Below, in pieces: positions 45,233 through 55,261 of a DNA stretch of 64,000 bases. The notes under the pieces are model-generated. The model did no database searches. It was not told where the DNA came from and saw only the letters and a program-made list of their open reading frames with translations. Position 1 is the stretch's first letter; the number at the start of each line of letters is the position of its first letter. Made by a program: the position numbers and the translations under genes. This DNA comes from Zygaena filipendulae (lineage: Eukaryota; Arthropoda; Insecta; Lepidoptera; Zygaenidae), in NCBI GenBank assembly GCA_907165275.2, contig CAJRBF020000002.1, positions 434,001-498,000 of the forward strand. Reading direction: 5' to 3'.

Positions 45233-46235
45233 ATTATAACCGGCTATATACAAAGCCTATACCAATCATTATATACATAAATATACTTGCTCGTTATTTA
45301 CATTGTTTACATGGAGCGAAAGAGCGTGTTAGATAAGAGGAGGTAATTTAAAACTCTAGGAACCTCTGGTAAAAACCTGAGTCGTAGCAGTTATAGAAAA
45401 TAAATGAAATGACAAGATATTCAATTAATGTTTCTTTATTCCTTGTTGGATTACTCTTTTAATTACTACCGCTTCGAAAAGTGTTATAGCTGTGGAGAAG
45501 AAGCGGCGGGAGAAACTCCCTAGCAACACTATGTCTCAAACATAATATAATTTATATGTCAAATTACAATCAATACATATCATAAGTAGGTACACCTTAA
45601 GTTACATAACATATCAACATGAGTAAGATCAGCATGGATCTATATAATTCCATAGCCTCGAAGCTATGGCATCGTAAACAATATCTATTAAAAGAAATGA
45701 ATCACAAGTTATTGAAACAATAATAATGGGTTTTGAAATAGAGTAAGTCTAGGTACTTAACTTTTGATATCACTGATTAACGCTGCCCGTGGTGTCCACC
45801 AAACGACTCAGGATAACAATAGTACAATAATTACAATAATGTCGTAGTGTAGTCAGCAGGGGCTTTTATACTAAGATTCTCCCTCCAATTTCCACAACAC
45901 ATTTACACTTAACCAATCAGAAACAAGAGAATTACCCCGCCACAATAGCATTGTGTCGGGTAGACGGATTAACCAATCAGAAACAAGATTCAACGCGCCA
46001 CAATAACATTGGGGCGGGTAGACTGAATAATAACAATTGGTATTCTTTGATAACTTTTAAATGTAAGGTAGTATGTACAAATACTAACAGCTCAAAGTAG
46101 GTAGGTACCAAACAATACATTTTTAAATAATAATTAATCTATTCATTTAATAATAACCTATTAAGCGCATCGGGGGTGTCAGGGGTGAACAGTCCATCCG
46201 ATGCCGGCTAGCCCCAGTCCACTAACTGTTAGCTG
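45233..46235. other. No gene; CCAAT-containing 60-bp tandem duplication
   Basis: AACCAATCAGAAACAAGA occurs at 45911 and 45971, each followed by a GCCACAATA-CATTG-GGGTAGAC block, so a 60-bp unit is duplicated with drift. GAAGAAGCGGCGGGAGAAAC near 45499 resembles a lepidopteran LINE 3' UTR. The CCAAT boxes could belong to an LTR or promoter; this is unproven. Confidence 0.45.
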
Positions 46236-46288
46236 GTTTAATTTGTGTCGGAGTCGACGTCGGAGGACGCACTGTATATCTGTTTCTT

Positions 46289-46816
46289 TTATCCACTCTG
46301 CCCACCACTCCCCCCCCCCTCCCCAGCCTCCCCCCCCCGGCGGTCAACAAGGCCGAGAAACTCTCTATTGACGTTAGAGACCCCCACTAGCGCGGCAGTG
46401 GGTGGAGTATTAGCAGCAGGGCACCTTGGCAATGGTCCGCATGTGGAATGGATGTAGAAGTATTTGGGGTAATCAAGGTGCTCTTTCAGCCTACCGCCCA
46501 TGTACTCCGGGTGTTTAAGTCTATAGTGCCGGCCGATGTTTCTACTTGAGAAGTAAGTGGCGCATAGGACGCATTGAAAGCCGCTTTTGCCCTTTCCTGG
46601 GGCTGCAGGTGAACTCTCAGAGTCCGTGGTGTTATACTCTGACCTGGGCAGCCTCCAGGAGTAGGAGCCACCAATGGTCCTATTTGTTTTAGCCTTGGGT
46701 ATTTCCTTGCCTCCGCTCGCCCCCCGGGGCGCCGCAGGAGGGATACTGGTATTAGTGTGAGTAGGGGGCATGTTTGATAACGAGGGGCGAAAGGGGAAGG
46801 GGGAGTCGGTCCGCAA
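46289..46816 (-). CDS. Unrecognised protein with one C2H2-type zinc finger
   Basis: A minus-strand frame of about 175 residues. The N-terminal half is proline- and serine-rich. FQCVLCATYFSSRNIGRHYRLKHPEY has the form C-x2-C-x11-H-x4-H of a classical zinc finger, and HxxxKHP resembles fingers at the N-terminus of some site-specific LINEs. The tail is glycine-rich and may be intron, since an alternative ending (YSASSDVDSDTN before TAA near 46236) lies downstream. I cannot tell a host gene from a mobile-element gene, and the exon structure is unresolved. Confidence 0.35.
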   Translation of the reverse strand: MRTDSPFPFRPSLSNMPPTHTNTSIPPAAPRGASGGKEIPKAKTNRTIGGSYSWRLPRSEYNTTDSESSPAAPGKGKSGFQCVLCATYFSSRNIGRHYRLKHPEYMGGRLKEHLDYPKYFYIHSTCGPLPRCPAANTPPTAALVGVSNVNREFLGLVDRRGGEAGEGGGSGGQSG

Positions 46817-46931
46817 GGTCCCGGAAGGGGAACGGGAGCGCCCGTGGTTTTTCCATCTATCCAGGCAGAGGCACGAGCCGGGCGCGACAGTGAGGGTGAC
46901 GGTGCGGGCACGGACCCCATGCTCGCCCCCC

Positions 46932-47786
46932 TCACCCGGGCCGCAGAGGAGGCGGTGACGGTGGCGGCGTCGTCTTCGGCCGCAGCAGTAGTGGTGGCAG
47001 CAGCAGCAGCGGTGGAGGTGGCAAGGGACGAGGTGTGTGCAGCAGCAGCAGCAGCGTTCGCAGCGTTATCCGTAGACTGAGGAAGGAAAGGGGGAAAGGA
47101 AAGGGGGGGATATTAAGTTTAGGCTGTTGTAAGTGTTGGTTTATAACTAAGGGGGTATTCATTAATGCGTGTGACAGTGACTGTACTGTATATTGATGCA
47201 TCAGGTTGGAGACGTTGCTGACGAAGTAGTAAGTATTTTGTACATACTTGATCATCTCCGCCACCCGCCGATCCTTTTCCTCGATGGCCTCCTTGTCCGC
47301 CTGCAATTTTTCTCCCTGCTTGTATATGATCTCATCGTTCTGCCTGATGCTGTCCTTCAAATGTGCAATATCTTCCTTATATCTGAGACCTCCCTCGCAT
47401 TTCTCCTGCATGCGTGGGTTTATGCGCTCCCGCACTTGCGCCCGCTGCCCACGCCGTCGCCCCGGTGTACTTGCTGTATCTCCGTGTTCGTATTCGTCCA
47501 CGCGGTCTCCCCCCCCAACCCCCTCTACCCCATCATCAGCTCCAGGCCCATCCGTCCCCCGCTCCCCCTCTAACACTTCCACCGTTCCATCGCCGCCCAC
47601 CTCATCCTCGCCGCCATTATTATCCCCGGGGGTGATGATATAGATTGTCTGTGCGGTCTGCATCTGAGAGGCCGGTGGGGAGGGGGAGGAGGCACCCTCA
47701 TTGCAAATAATGTACTCGCCCTCTTCCATTTCTATGTCCATGTGAATGATGTTCTCCTGTTCCCGCTCCATGCCGCAACACTGCAC
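46932..47786 (-). CDS. Unrecognised acidic and coiled-coil protein
   Basis: From the ATG at 47786 the first 125 residues are acidic and glycine-rich (MEEGEYIICNEG, NNGGEDEVGGDG). Residues 125-180 (RINPRMQEKCEGG, DIAHLKDSIRQND, KLQADKEAIEEKDR) form a likely coiled coil. After about residue 180 the composition changes to Pro/Leu repeats, suggesting an intron: a GTATGT donor lies at 47247-47242 and a pyrimidine-rich acceptor ends at 47077. With the zinc-finger frame at 46289-46816 it may form one gene. The function is unknown, and low-complexity sequence makes the call weak. Confidence 0.35.
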   Translation of the reverse strand: MQCCGMEREQENIIHMDIEMEEGEYIICNEGASSPSPPASQMQTAQTIYIITPGDNNGGEDEVGGDGTVEVLEGERGTDGPGADDGVEGVGGGDRVDEYEHGDTASTPGRRRGQRAQVRERINPRMQEKCEGGLRYKEDIAHLKDSIRQNDEIIYKQGEKLQADKEAIEEKDRRVAEMIKYVQNTYYFVSNVSNLMHQYTVQSLSHALMNTPLVINQHLQQPKLNIPPFPFPLSFLSLRITLRTLLLLLHTPRPLPPPPLLLLPPLLLRPKTTPPPSPPPLRPG

Positions 47787-48147
47787 TACTCTACACTACA
47801 ATTTCACTATGTTACTGTCCCCTCGCTCCGCCCCTGCTCTCACGAACGGACCGTACTTGTTCAGGCAGGTAGCCCCCGAGAACAGTCATATATTTTGCCT
47901 GAGATGCTGGTAATATGATTGATTAGACGCGCTTTGTGATCAAGGTTGCGCGGGCAGGCGGTTGCTGCGGTATCTGTCACGTGTGAGAGGCCGCTATAAG
48001 TTCAGCACCTCAGTTCCGGTGACAATTGTCACCGAGCAACTTCCGTCCCAGCCACAAAAGTGGCTTAGCCACAAAAGTTGCTCAGCCACAAAAGTTGCCC
48101 AGCAGCCTCCGTCCCAGTGACAATAGTAACCGCAATAACCATATTTA
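47787..48147. other. No gene; palindrome and 17-bp GCCAC repeat
   Basis: CGGTGACAATTGTCACCG at 48017-48034 is a perfect 18-bp palindrome. At 48048-48105 units of the type CAGCCACAAAAGTTGCT repeat with a 17-bp period, related in length and motif to the GTCA minisatellites. Confidence 0.7.
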
Positions 48148-48170
48148 GGTTAGGTTTGGTTAGGTTGTGT
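48148..48170 (+). repeat. Short TTAGG-like telomeric repeat
   Basis: TTAGGTTAGGTTTGGTTAGG plus TT: four units, one with a T for A. TTAGG is the usual insect telomere repeat. It lies directly at the 5' end of the first R1-clade LINE copy. Confidence 0.7.
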
Positions 48171-48393
48171 CCTCGTCGCGGCGATCGGAGGCGACCTCTC
48201 GCTGCCTGCGGTAGTCTCTGCCATGGTAGGCAGCGAGATCGCGTGGGCGGCGGTCCTCTCCTTCTGCGAGGACGTCATGTCGCAGAAGGAGAGCGCGGAA
48301 CGGGAACGGGAGCAGTCGCCATCCGCCCCTCCCAACCGCCAGCCCAGAAGGGGGCGCAGGAGGCGGGCTGAAGTGCACCTCCTGCCGCCCTAG
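48171..48393 (+). pseudogene. R1-clade LINE ORF2, C-terminal fragment
   Basis: The frame reads VLVAAIGGDLSLPAVVSAM, then AWAAVLSFCEDVMSQKESAE and an arginine-rich end before TAG at 48391-48393. AWAAV-FCE-VM--KE-AERERE is the usual C-terminal signature of R1-clade ORF2 proteins. RT and endonuclease are absent. It shows that the family's full-length form encodes ORF2. Confidence 0.7.
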
Positions 48394-48762
48394 GGGAAGA
48401 CGCCCGCTCCGAGTGTCCTCTGTACATAAGAGGGCATAGCGGAGCGCGGTACTAGCTCTTTCCCCTTACCCTCGATGTCTCTGAGGGTATCCCACGGGAT
48501 TCTGGGTGCCCTCTGAGAGAGACCCGAGGAGGAAGGCGCACCTGGTGTTCCAGTGCGCCTTCAACGCGAGAAGGTCGCCTCCGTTGGAGGCTCGTCGCCG
48601 GCGGGGAAGTGGATATGTTAACTACAGTTACCACAACCCCGCCTCTATTGCGACTGAGTAGGAACACCGTGGAGTTTTAGCCGGTCGGAGCCCGGCATAA
48701 CCACCGCGCCAATCCCGAGGTGCGGTGGTATGCGACGTCCTTGCTAATAGCATTTCTCCACG

Positions 48763-48791
<29 letters not shown>
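48171..48791 (+). mobile_element. R1-clade LINE array, copy A (3' end only)
   Basis: A 5'-truncated copy starting inside the last part of ORF2. It carries the 3' UTR with GGAGTTTTAGCCGGTCGGAG and CATTTCTCCACGT, ending in 28 A (48764-48791). It lies between TTAGG-like repeats and the GGTT junction at 48792. Confidence 0.75.
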
Positions 48792-48793
<2 letters not shown>

Positions 48794-48809
48794 TTCCGTG
48801 GACCCCCCC

Positions 48810-51303
48810 CCGGACAAGATCCGGGCCGCCCCTCGTATGTGGGGGGGGCAACACCGCTTAGACGTGTGGGTGTAGATTTAGGTGGGGGTGAGGGGTGGCC
48901 ACCTCCAGATCCAAGGCCGCCCAAACACCGACGATTCGTGCATTGGAAGGATCTGATGTCAGCCATGGAGTGGGAGGCGAATCTCGCTACCATGAGCGAG
49001 GCGGAAGTGAGGCAGGCGGTGAGCTGGGAGGAGGAGTATTACGTAGAGTCCATCACCAAGCAACGTGATGCCTTGGTGGGGAAGGGCATCAAGGTGAAGG
49101 ACCTCTCCCCCTGGCAAAAGATGCTGCGTCAATGCTCTGCAGCGGAGATTGAGAAGGGCATTCGCAGTGAAATGCGTTATAGGCTCGATCTGATGCTGTC
49201 CAGGCGCCGGGAGCTCAGGGTAGCAGCTCGTGCCGCATATGAGCTGGCATCTCGGCCGTCCGGGTCGGGCGCCGGAGAACCTGCCGCCTCCTCTTCAAGA
49301 GTACCTGTGGTGGTCTTGGAGAGGATTGAGGAGGCTCCGGCGTCCGAGCCGGGCGACCGCTGCGCAGTGATTCGTCTGCTCCCTCGTCCCGCGATAGCAG
49401 CGTGTCGAGGAAGCGGATGAGGATGGATGTTGACGGAGACCCGTCAACTGCGGGGTCTTTGACCTTGCGGTTCGGGTCTCCGGAGTCCAAGCGCGGCCGC
49501 CGGCGTGGGGCGGAGGGCGGCCGCGCTACTGAGACTGGGGAGCCCGAGCCCCTCGAGCTCGCACCGGGGGAGGACACGGCCAGGCGTGACGTTGCGGATC
49601 GCGTCGCCAGAGCCGGTAAGGGATCGGCCTCGGGGGTTGGGGCTGCCTCGCTCAGCGAGACGGCCAGCGACCTCCGGGACCGCATCTTTGAGGACACGGA
49701 GGTCATCTGCCGTGTAGCTGCCGTATCTGCAAACCTTAAGGGGACGTGCGTCCGGGACCTTAAGGAAGCGGCTGCACGGATAGATGACAGGGTGAAAGCC
49801 CTCGCCGAGCGCTCCGTGTCCGATGAGACGGCCAGACTGGCGGCCGAGAACGCCCGCCTCTGGGCGGAGGTCGACGGACTTCGTAAGGAGTTCGCCGCCC
49901 TCCGCGCGGAGATCGCGAAGGCCAACTCGCCCCCGGTAAGACAAGAGGAGGCGGTGGCTCGGGACCAGCCTCTCTCCCGCGAAGTTATGGAGGCGATCCG
50001 CCACATGGTGGACGCTACCATCGCGGGGAGGCTGGTTCCGGACCGGCCGCGACCTCCCCTTCGGCATGAAGGGCGGTCAGAGAGGGCGGGGGAGTCGGCG
50101 CAGCGTGTTAGTGACGCTGTGCCGACCCCCCCGCGCCTAGTCCCGAAGGGGCCAAGGGGCGCTAAGGCGACGGTCCCTGAGACGGCTTCTCCCCGTCCGC
50201 TGCCCCCGGGTACGGCGAACGCACCCGCCAGCTACTCGGAGGTGGTGAAACGGGGAAAGAAGAAAAAGAAGAGAAAGGGGAAGGCTGCCCCGACCTCGGC
50301 GCCTGCGGCACCGGCGAAGAAGTCTTGACCGGGGCAGGGGGCGCCGGGGCCGGTGGCATCCAAGTCGAGCCCACGAGGGGCGGGAGTGAGGGGGCCTGGA
50401 GTGCCAGCGCCCAACAAGTTGCGCCTCCCTCGCTCCTCGGCAGTCGTACTGCAGCTGCAGCCGGAAGCCGAGGGGCGGGGGCGGAGCTACAGGGACGTCC
50501 TGACCGAGGCTCGGGCAAAAATAAATTTGTCCGAACTCGGTGTCAGCGACATGCGACTCCGGCGCGGCGCCACTGGGGCGCGCATTCTGGAGTTGCCAGG
50601 GGCGACAAGCGGCGAGAAGGCAGATGCCCTCGCCGCCGCGATCCGCAGTGTCTTCCCCGCTGAAGACCTACGGGTCACCAGGCCGGTCAAATGCGCAGAA
50701 TTGCGCATTTCCGGCCTGGACGACTCGGTCACCAGCGAGGAAGTCGCTGCGAGGGTCGCCCAGTCAGGAGACTGTCCGTTGGGGTCCGTCTCAGTTGGAG
50801 AAATCCGACTAGGCCCCTCCGGCACTGGCGGCGTCTGGGTGCGGTGCCCAGTGGCAGCCGCTAAGGCGCTGGCGCTCAAAGGGCGCCTATTGGTGGGGTG
50901 GGTGTCGGCGAGGGTCGTCTTGCTGGCACATCGGCCTCTGCGGTGCTTCCGCTGTCTGCATGCAGGGCATGCGGGGCGGACATGCACCGCAGAGGTCGAC
51001 AGGAGCGACCTGTGCTACTGCTGCGGCCAGCCCGGCCACATAGCGGCGAAGTGCAGCAGCCAGCCCCGGTGCATCTTATGTGCCGAGGCTGGCAAACCGG
51101 CGGGGCACCGCTTGGGGTCGCCTTCGTGTGGCGCACCCAAGCGGGGTCCGAGGCGTGCGCCTAAGACGACCGGAATGGCTCCGGTCGCCGTCGGTGCTGC
51201 CCGGCCCGTGGCTGGGCAAGAGTCATCCGCAGCGGTGGCACAGGCTGGGACGGCTCGTTCCCGCGACCCTCTGCTTTCAGAGGGAGCGATGGACGCGAGC
51301 TGA
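48810..51303 (+). pseudogene. R1-clade LINE ORF1 (Gag), copy B, broken
   Basis: Gag-like RNA-binding protein of the LINE ribonucleoprotein. The N-terminal part (PDPRPPKHRR, WEANLATMSEAEVRQAV) is in one frame to about 49390. The rest is in another: ASDLRDRIFEDTEVICRVAA, a coiled coil (ENARLWAEVDGLRKEFAALR), lysine-rich KRGKKKKKRKGK, then three zinc knuckles near the end (CFRCLHAGHAGRTC, CYCCGQPGHIAAKC, CILC-H-C) and SEGAMDAS at the stop. Lesions are one frameshift near 49390 and a TGA at 50326-50328 where copy C has a sense codon. GC content is far above that of the rest of the window. Confidence 0.82.
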
Positions 51304-51611
51304 CACCCCCCTCACCCACCTTCGTTGATCCTGGGGGCGTTCCGTGGGGACGGGCGTCCTCATCAAGGAGCACGAGGAAGAAAGGCGCGTCCCGGACATC
51401 CTGGCGCGCCTGTACCCGAGTCGGGCGCCTCCTAGGAGGCGTCGTCGCGGCGGGGGCGCGGAGATGCGAAATCAGTTACCGCTCCCCCGCTGTCGCGCGA
51501 CTGAGCAAGGATGCCGTGGAGTTTTAGCCGGTCGGAGCCCGGCATAACCACTCGCCGTCCCCACGGTGGGTGGTACGCGATGTCCATTATAATAGCGTTT
51601 CTCCACGTAAA

Positions 51612-51643
<32 letters not shown>

Positions 51644-51658
51644 AAAAAAAAAAAAAAA
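51304..51658 (+). other. 3' UTR and poly(A) of copy B
   Basis: Contains GGAGTTTTAGCCGGTCGGAG and GCGTTTCTCCACGT, shared with copies A and C, then about 50 A with one G. The shared 3' UTR is probably what the element's RT recognises. Confidence 0.75.
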
Positions 51659-52459
51659 GGTTCCGTGGACCCCCCCCCCCAACGGGTTCCCGCCTTGTCG
51701 TGGCGGGGGGGCTTAGTAGCCGTGGTTTTCGCATCCCTTCCCACGGTGAAGCTAAGAGGAACCCAGAGGCGGGCCAGATCGGTGGTTAGTGCGGCGCCTC
51801 TAGGGACGTCTGGTGCCGCGCTGACTGCCGAATCAGGCTTCGGGCTGAAAGTGGCGCCGCCCCAGGCGGTGGCGGCGTTGCCGAGGCGGAGACGGGGCCG
51901 CCTCCCCGGTGAAAGACCCGGGGCCGCGGCGGCCATAGTGTAGGTGTCGCCGTTGCCCTTAAAAAGGCATCGGCGGTGCTGAGGCGGGCCGCGGGGAAGG
52001 GTGAGTGCGGTGCTTCAAGCCGCACTCCTCAATCTCCGCGGCTGAGGGACGGGGCCCCTTCACCGTCCTGCATTGGCAGGCTCGGGTTCGAGGTGGCCTA
52101 AGAGAGGCGGCCTGCGGGGGCGGGGGGTGGCAGTGGTTTCAAGCTGCCCTCCTCGCCCTCTGCGGCCGAGGAGAGGGTACCGCGGCGGGAGGGGAATGCT
52201 GGCACCGAGGTGCCAATTGCTTCCCCACCCCCCGCGGCCAAGCGGGGCTGTCACCGCTGAATGGCGGCGAGGTGGGGCCGTGGGGGAGGGGGAGTGCGGG
52301 TGCTTTAAACCGCCCTCCTCACCCCTTGCGGCCGTCGTGGCGGGCGGCGGGGCCACAATCCTGACCCGCCGCTGGGGACTTCGGGCGTCGGACGTGGGGC
52401 CGTCCGGCGTCCAGTCACACAGTCCCCCGAGGAGGAGACGATGGCGGTGTGTCGCGTGT
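51659..52459 (+). mobile_element. R1-clade LINE array, GC-rich 5' segment of copy C
   Basis: Starts with the same GGTT-CCGTGGACC junction and runs into very GC-rich sequence with loosely repeated blocks (TTCAAGCCGCACTCCTC at 52014, TTTCAAGCTGCCCTCCTC at 52137, TTTAAACCGCCCTCCTC at 52304). No defensible frame is seen. It may be 5' UTR; the following Jockey-like LINE cuts it off. Confidence 0.5.
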
Positions 52460-55212
52460 TATTCCGCTTATTTCCGATTATTCAAAATAAGCATAATCAC
52501 AAATCTATGATACTGATGCTGGGAGATTTTAACTTTCCAAACATACACTGGATGCATGATGATGCTTTAAATGCTCTCGTCCCGTCCGTTAGTTCCAGCG
52601 AAGTGGAGAGCTTATTTACCGATATGATAGCCTTCAATAACCTACAACAAATTAATAACATCACTAATGTAAATGGCCGCACTTTGGATTTAGCTCTAAC
52701 TAATGTCCCCGACGCTTCCACTATTTGTCTGCTATCCCAAAATCTTTCTCCATTAGTCGACTTGGATGTTCACCACCCCGCGTTGGATATTACTCTTGAT
52801 ATCAGGTCACGAAAACCAATTAAAATGTATAAACCGCAATCCTTTAATTTTGCGCGATCAGACTATGCTGCCTTGAACGAAGAATTGTCGCTTATTAATT
52901 GATCTAGTCATTTAAAGCGTACATTAAGTATTGATAAAACTGTAGATGTTTTTTATGATTTACTATGGACCGCCATTAAAAATCACACTCCTCTCACTAG
53001 AAAATGTAAATACATGTATCCATTTTGGTTCAGCCCCCCGTTAATAAAGTCCATTAAAGAGAAAGCAAAATACCATCGTAGGTTTAAAAAATATGGTAAT
53101 CCAATGGATCGTTTAAGCTACGAAATTCTCCGAAAGCGCTGTGATAAAATGATAAAGGAATGCTTCTCTATGTATAAGTCACAGGCTAAATCAAACATTC
53201 GCAACAACCCGAAATATTTTTGGTCATTTATAAAAGCAGTAAAGCGTAATAGTAGTGATATCCCTGATGTGATGACATTGAATGGTAAACAGGCAAACGG
53301 TGGCCAGGAGATTAGTAACCTCTTTTCTCAGCACTTTCACTCCATTTATAAGCCACAATCAGATACAAACCCACTTTCTGATTCGTTTGGAGACACGGGC
53401 GATAGCTTTTTTCTTAGTTCATGTGTATTTGCTGAAAGTGACCTAATTAGATCGTTAAAATCCTTAGACGTAAACAAGGGACCAGGTCCAGATATGATTC
53501 CTCCCATTTTCCTTAGAAATTGCTCTCAATCACTATCCCTGCCGCTTACAATCATTTACAATAGATCACTGACAAGCGGCTCCTTTCCTTCAAAATGGAA
53601 ATTGGCTCATATAACACCAATACACAAAAAGGGTGATGTAAGTGATATTGTTAACTACAGACCCATCTCGATACTCTCTGCTTTTGGCAAATTATTTGAA
53701 TCTCTCGTACAGGAAGTTATATTTTCTCATGTCAAACAAATCATAAGCGCTAACCAACATGGTTTCTTTCCGGGTAGGTCTACCACATCAAACCTACTTG
53801 GCTACACTAGTGACATACTATCAGCATTGGAGGAAGGCTTTGAAGTTCATGCTATTTACACCGACTTCAGTAAGGCGTTCGACGTAGTCGATCACAGAAT
53901 TCTTCTTAGAAAGCTAGAACGTGCTGGAATCTGCGGCTCTCTATTGCGATGGTGTGAATCCTACCTCCAAAATCGCTCCCAGCTGGTTTCCATACGTGGC
54001 TTTAAATCTGAATCTAGATTGCTACCCTCCGGCGTTCCACAGGGCTCTCATCTTGGACCTCTATTTTTTCTCATTTTCATCAATGACCTCTGTGATTTTA
54101 TGACATCAAAATTCGCAATGTATGCAGATGATTTAAAGATATATAGAGTTATAAGAACAGAACATGACAGCGTCTTGTTGCAGCGCGATATTAATGCTTT
54201 GTGTGACTGGTGTGTTCACAGCAAAATGGTCCTCAATCATTCCAAATGTTCTCACATCAAGTTCAGTCGTAAGAGGGTCACGGGTCCACCCGTCGATTAT
54301 TATGTAAATGGTGAGAAGCTCAGTGAGGTCTCTTCTGTTCGTGACTTAGGCATTATAGTTGACAAAAAACTCGACTTCCGTGAACACATTAGCAGCATTG
54401 TGACAGCGGCGTCTAAGCTGACAGGTTTCATTGTGCGACAGGCCAAACTTTTTAGAGAACCGAAGATATCAATTTTGCTTTTTAACTGCTTCATACGTAG
54501 CCTTGTCGAGTACTGTAGTCCGATTTGGAGCCCTACCTACGCTACACATGTAAACCGGTTGGAAAGAATTCAAAAGCGATTCCTGTACCACCTCGCATAC
54601 TCTGATAATAAATGTAAGAGTCTACTTACCTATGAATCGAGACTTTCATATTATAAAATGACTTCTCTTTCTTTAAGGCGTACGACCGCCGACATTATAT
54701 TCTTGTCCAAAATTCTGCATGGCTTGGTGGATTGTCCGACTGTTCTGCAGAAACTCTCTTTTGCAGTTCCGCGCGTATCAAGCAGACTCCACAATAGGAG
54801 AACCTTCCACCTCCCTAGATGTAGAACTAACTACGGTCAGCACTCTCCTATTTACGGAATGTCCTCAGCGTACAACCACGTTTCAAACGAATTCGACATA
54901 TTTGGTGCATCGATCATCGCCATTAAGAGATGCTTATTGCACTGTTAAAGCACTTTTATAGATATTTTTTAATTGTTTTTTTTTTTTTTAGGATTCATTT
55001 ATTCATCGATCCTTTTATTTTATTTTGTTTTTTGGATACCAAATATTCTGTATAAATTTTCTTTTTGTTAAAACTGAATCTTATGAATTGTGATCGCATG
55101 CTGTGTTCACTTCTAGTAGGATGTACACGACATGCATGACATGTGTATTTAATTTTTACCTTTTTACCTATGTACGCCAATAATGTGTATCATCCGGTTT
55201 AGTGAACCTTTA

Positions 55213-55257
<45 letters not shown>
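52460..55257 (+). mobile_element. Jockey-type LINE inserted in the R1 array
   Basis: 5'-truncated within the endonuclease, with ORF2 to 54948, an A/T-rich 3' UTR and 43 A (55215-55257). The R1-clade Gag resumes right after the poly(A). No matching target duplication is evident, and the Gag N-terminus is missing, so target sequence was probably lost. Confidence 0.85.
52466..54948 (+). pseudogene. Jockey-type LINE ORF2: endonuclease end and RT
   Basis: The frame starts inside the endonuclease (MLGDFNFPNIHW, TLDLALTN) and runs into the RT: NKGPGPDMIPP, NYRPISILSAFGKLFE, HGFFPGRSTTSNL, YTDFSKAFDVVDH, SGVPQGSHLGPLFFLIFINDL, FAMYADDLKIYR (catalytic YADD), RDLGIIVDKKLDF, CSPIWSPTY and a C-terminus ending KRCLLHC. 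One in-frame TGA (52900-52902) interrupts it between endonuclease and RT; otherwise about 825 codons are open. Missing its N-terminus and carrying a nonsense codon, it is inactive, though of recent origin. Confidence 0.88.

Positions 55258-55261
<4 letters not shown>

Larger units (their letters stand above)
48792..51658 (+). mobile_element. R1-clade LINE array, copy B (ORF1 only)
   Basis: Begins GGTT-CCGTGGACC followed by a C run, then a truncated ORF1, and goes from the ORF1 stop (51301) straight into the 3' UTR and poly(A) (51609-51658). ORF2 is wholly missing. Confidence 0.8.

Noticed and set aside
48148..48170. Present-day chromosome end
   Set aside because: Only four TTAGG-like units are present with other DNA on both sides, so it is at most an internal or former telomeric site.
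55183..55257. Poly-lysine N-terminus in front of the Gag of copy C
   Set aside because: It is the translated poly(A) tail of the Jockey-type LINE, not part of the Gag protein.
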